From: Bacillota bacterium
Lineage (GTDB): Bacteria > Bacillota > Clostridia > UBA1381
DNA: 5,981 nucleotides
Direction: 5' to 3'
NCBI GenBank assembly: GCA_021203665.1
Contig: JAJQAT010000236.1
Location: 1-5,981, forward strand
This document shows, piece by piece, positions 5,899-5,981 of the stretch. Each line of letters opens with the position of its first letter. Positions within the stretch are counted from its first letter, which is position 1. The notes under the pieces are model-generated. The model was not told where the DNA came from, made no database searches, and worked only from the letters and a program-made list of their open reading frames with translations. The position numbers were made by a program, and so were the translations under genes.

Positions 5899-5940
5899 AG
5901 AATTTAAAATAAAGCCGTACTTACGTCTATGCTCTGCAAG

Positions 5941-5981
5941 GGAGGCCCCCCTCATCCGTCACCCGCCTGCGGCGTGTGCCA
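5941..5981. repeat. partial dispersed-type repeat cut by the window end
   Basis: The string CCCCCTCATCCGTCAC (5947-5962) is followed by a palindrome, CAC-C-CGCC, TGC, GGCG-T-GTG, with one C/T mismatch. The motif CCCCTCATCCGTC followed by a variable hairpin and then CCACCTT is, from memory, a very frequent intergenic repeat in gut Oscillospiraceae and relatives. Here the last bases GTGCCA are consistent with its next part beginning beyond the window. Its function is not established. Confidence 0.5.

Noticed and set aside
5647..5955. Minus-strand open frame across the IMPase end, terminator and repeat block
   Set aside because: It runs through the operon terminator and inverted repeats, and no domain or start signal is visible.

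Overview
The window looks like a chromosomal segment of an anaerobic gut-type Clostridia (Bacillota). The reasons are a DUF4250 gene, a stand-alone BioY, strong AGGAG-type ribosome binding sites, SigA-consensus promoters, and GC-rich coding separated by AT-rich promoter DNA. No phage, transposase, tRNA, rRNA or CRISPR sequence is visible. Genus cannot be assigned from the sequence alone.

Layout: (1) At 1-61 there may be the last codons of an upstream gene. (2) At 79-1724 two plus-strand genes encode membrane-anchored, very acidic proteins. Both carry one transmembrane helix followed by three degenerate ~38-40-residue repeats and an acidic tail, so they look like tandem paralogues. (3) At 1740-1771 a hairpin serves as a bidirectional terminator between this pair and the convergent bioY gene. 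(4) At 1782-2327 (minus) lies bioY, the substrate-binding component of an ECF biotin transporter. (5) At 2328-2510 a compact divergent control region holds a perfect-consensus promoter for bioY, a 9-bp inverted repeat that reads as a BirA-type biotin operator over its -35 box, an extended -10 promoter facing right, and a GC-rich 5' UTR hairpin. (6) At 2511-5767 four closely spaced plus-strand genes form a probable operon: a DUF2264 (GH154-like) glycosidase-type protein, a 57-residue DUF4250 protein, a CYTH/triphosphate-tunnel enzyme and an inositol-monophosphatase-family phosphatase. It ends in a strong terminator at 5778-5803. (7) At 5804-5981 non-coding DNA is rich in inverted repeats and resembles the dispersed intergenic repeats of gut Clostridia. 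It is cut by the window end.

How the genes may work together: bioY is probably repressed by biotin-loaded BirA. The right-hand operon joins a cytoplasmic, signal-less carbohydrate-active protein to two phosphate-chemistry enzymes; its shared purpose is not evident. The most unusual part is the pair of repeat-bearing acidic membrane proteins, whose function I do not recognise. The rest is mostly recognisable families in an ordinary arrangement.
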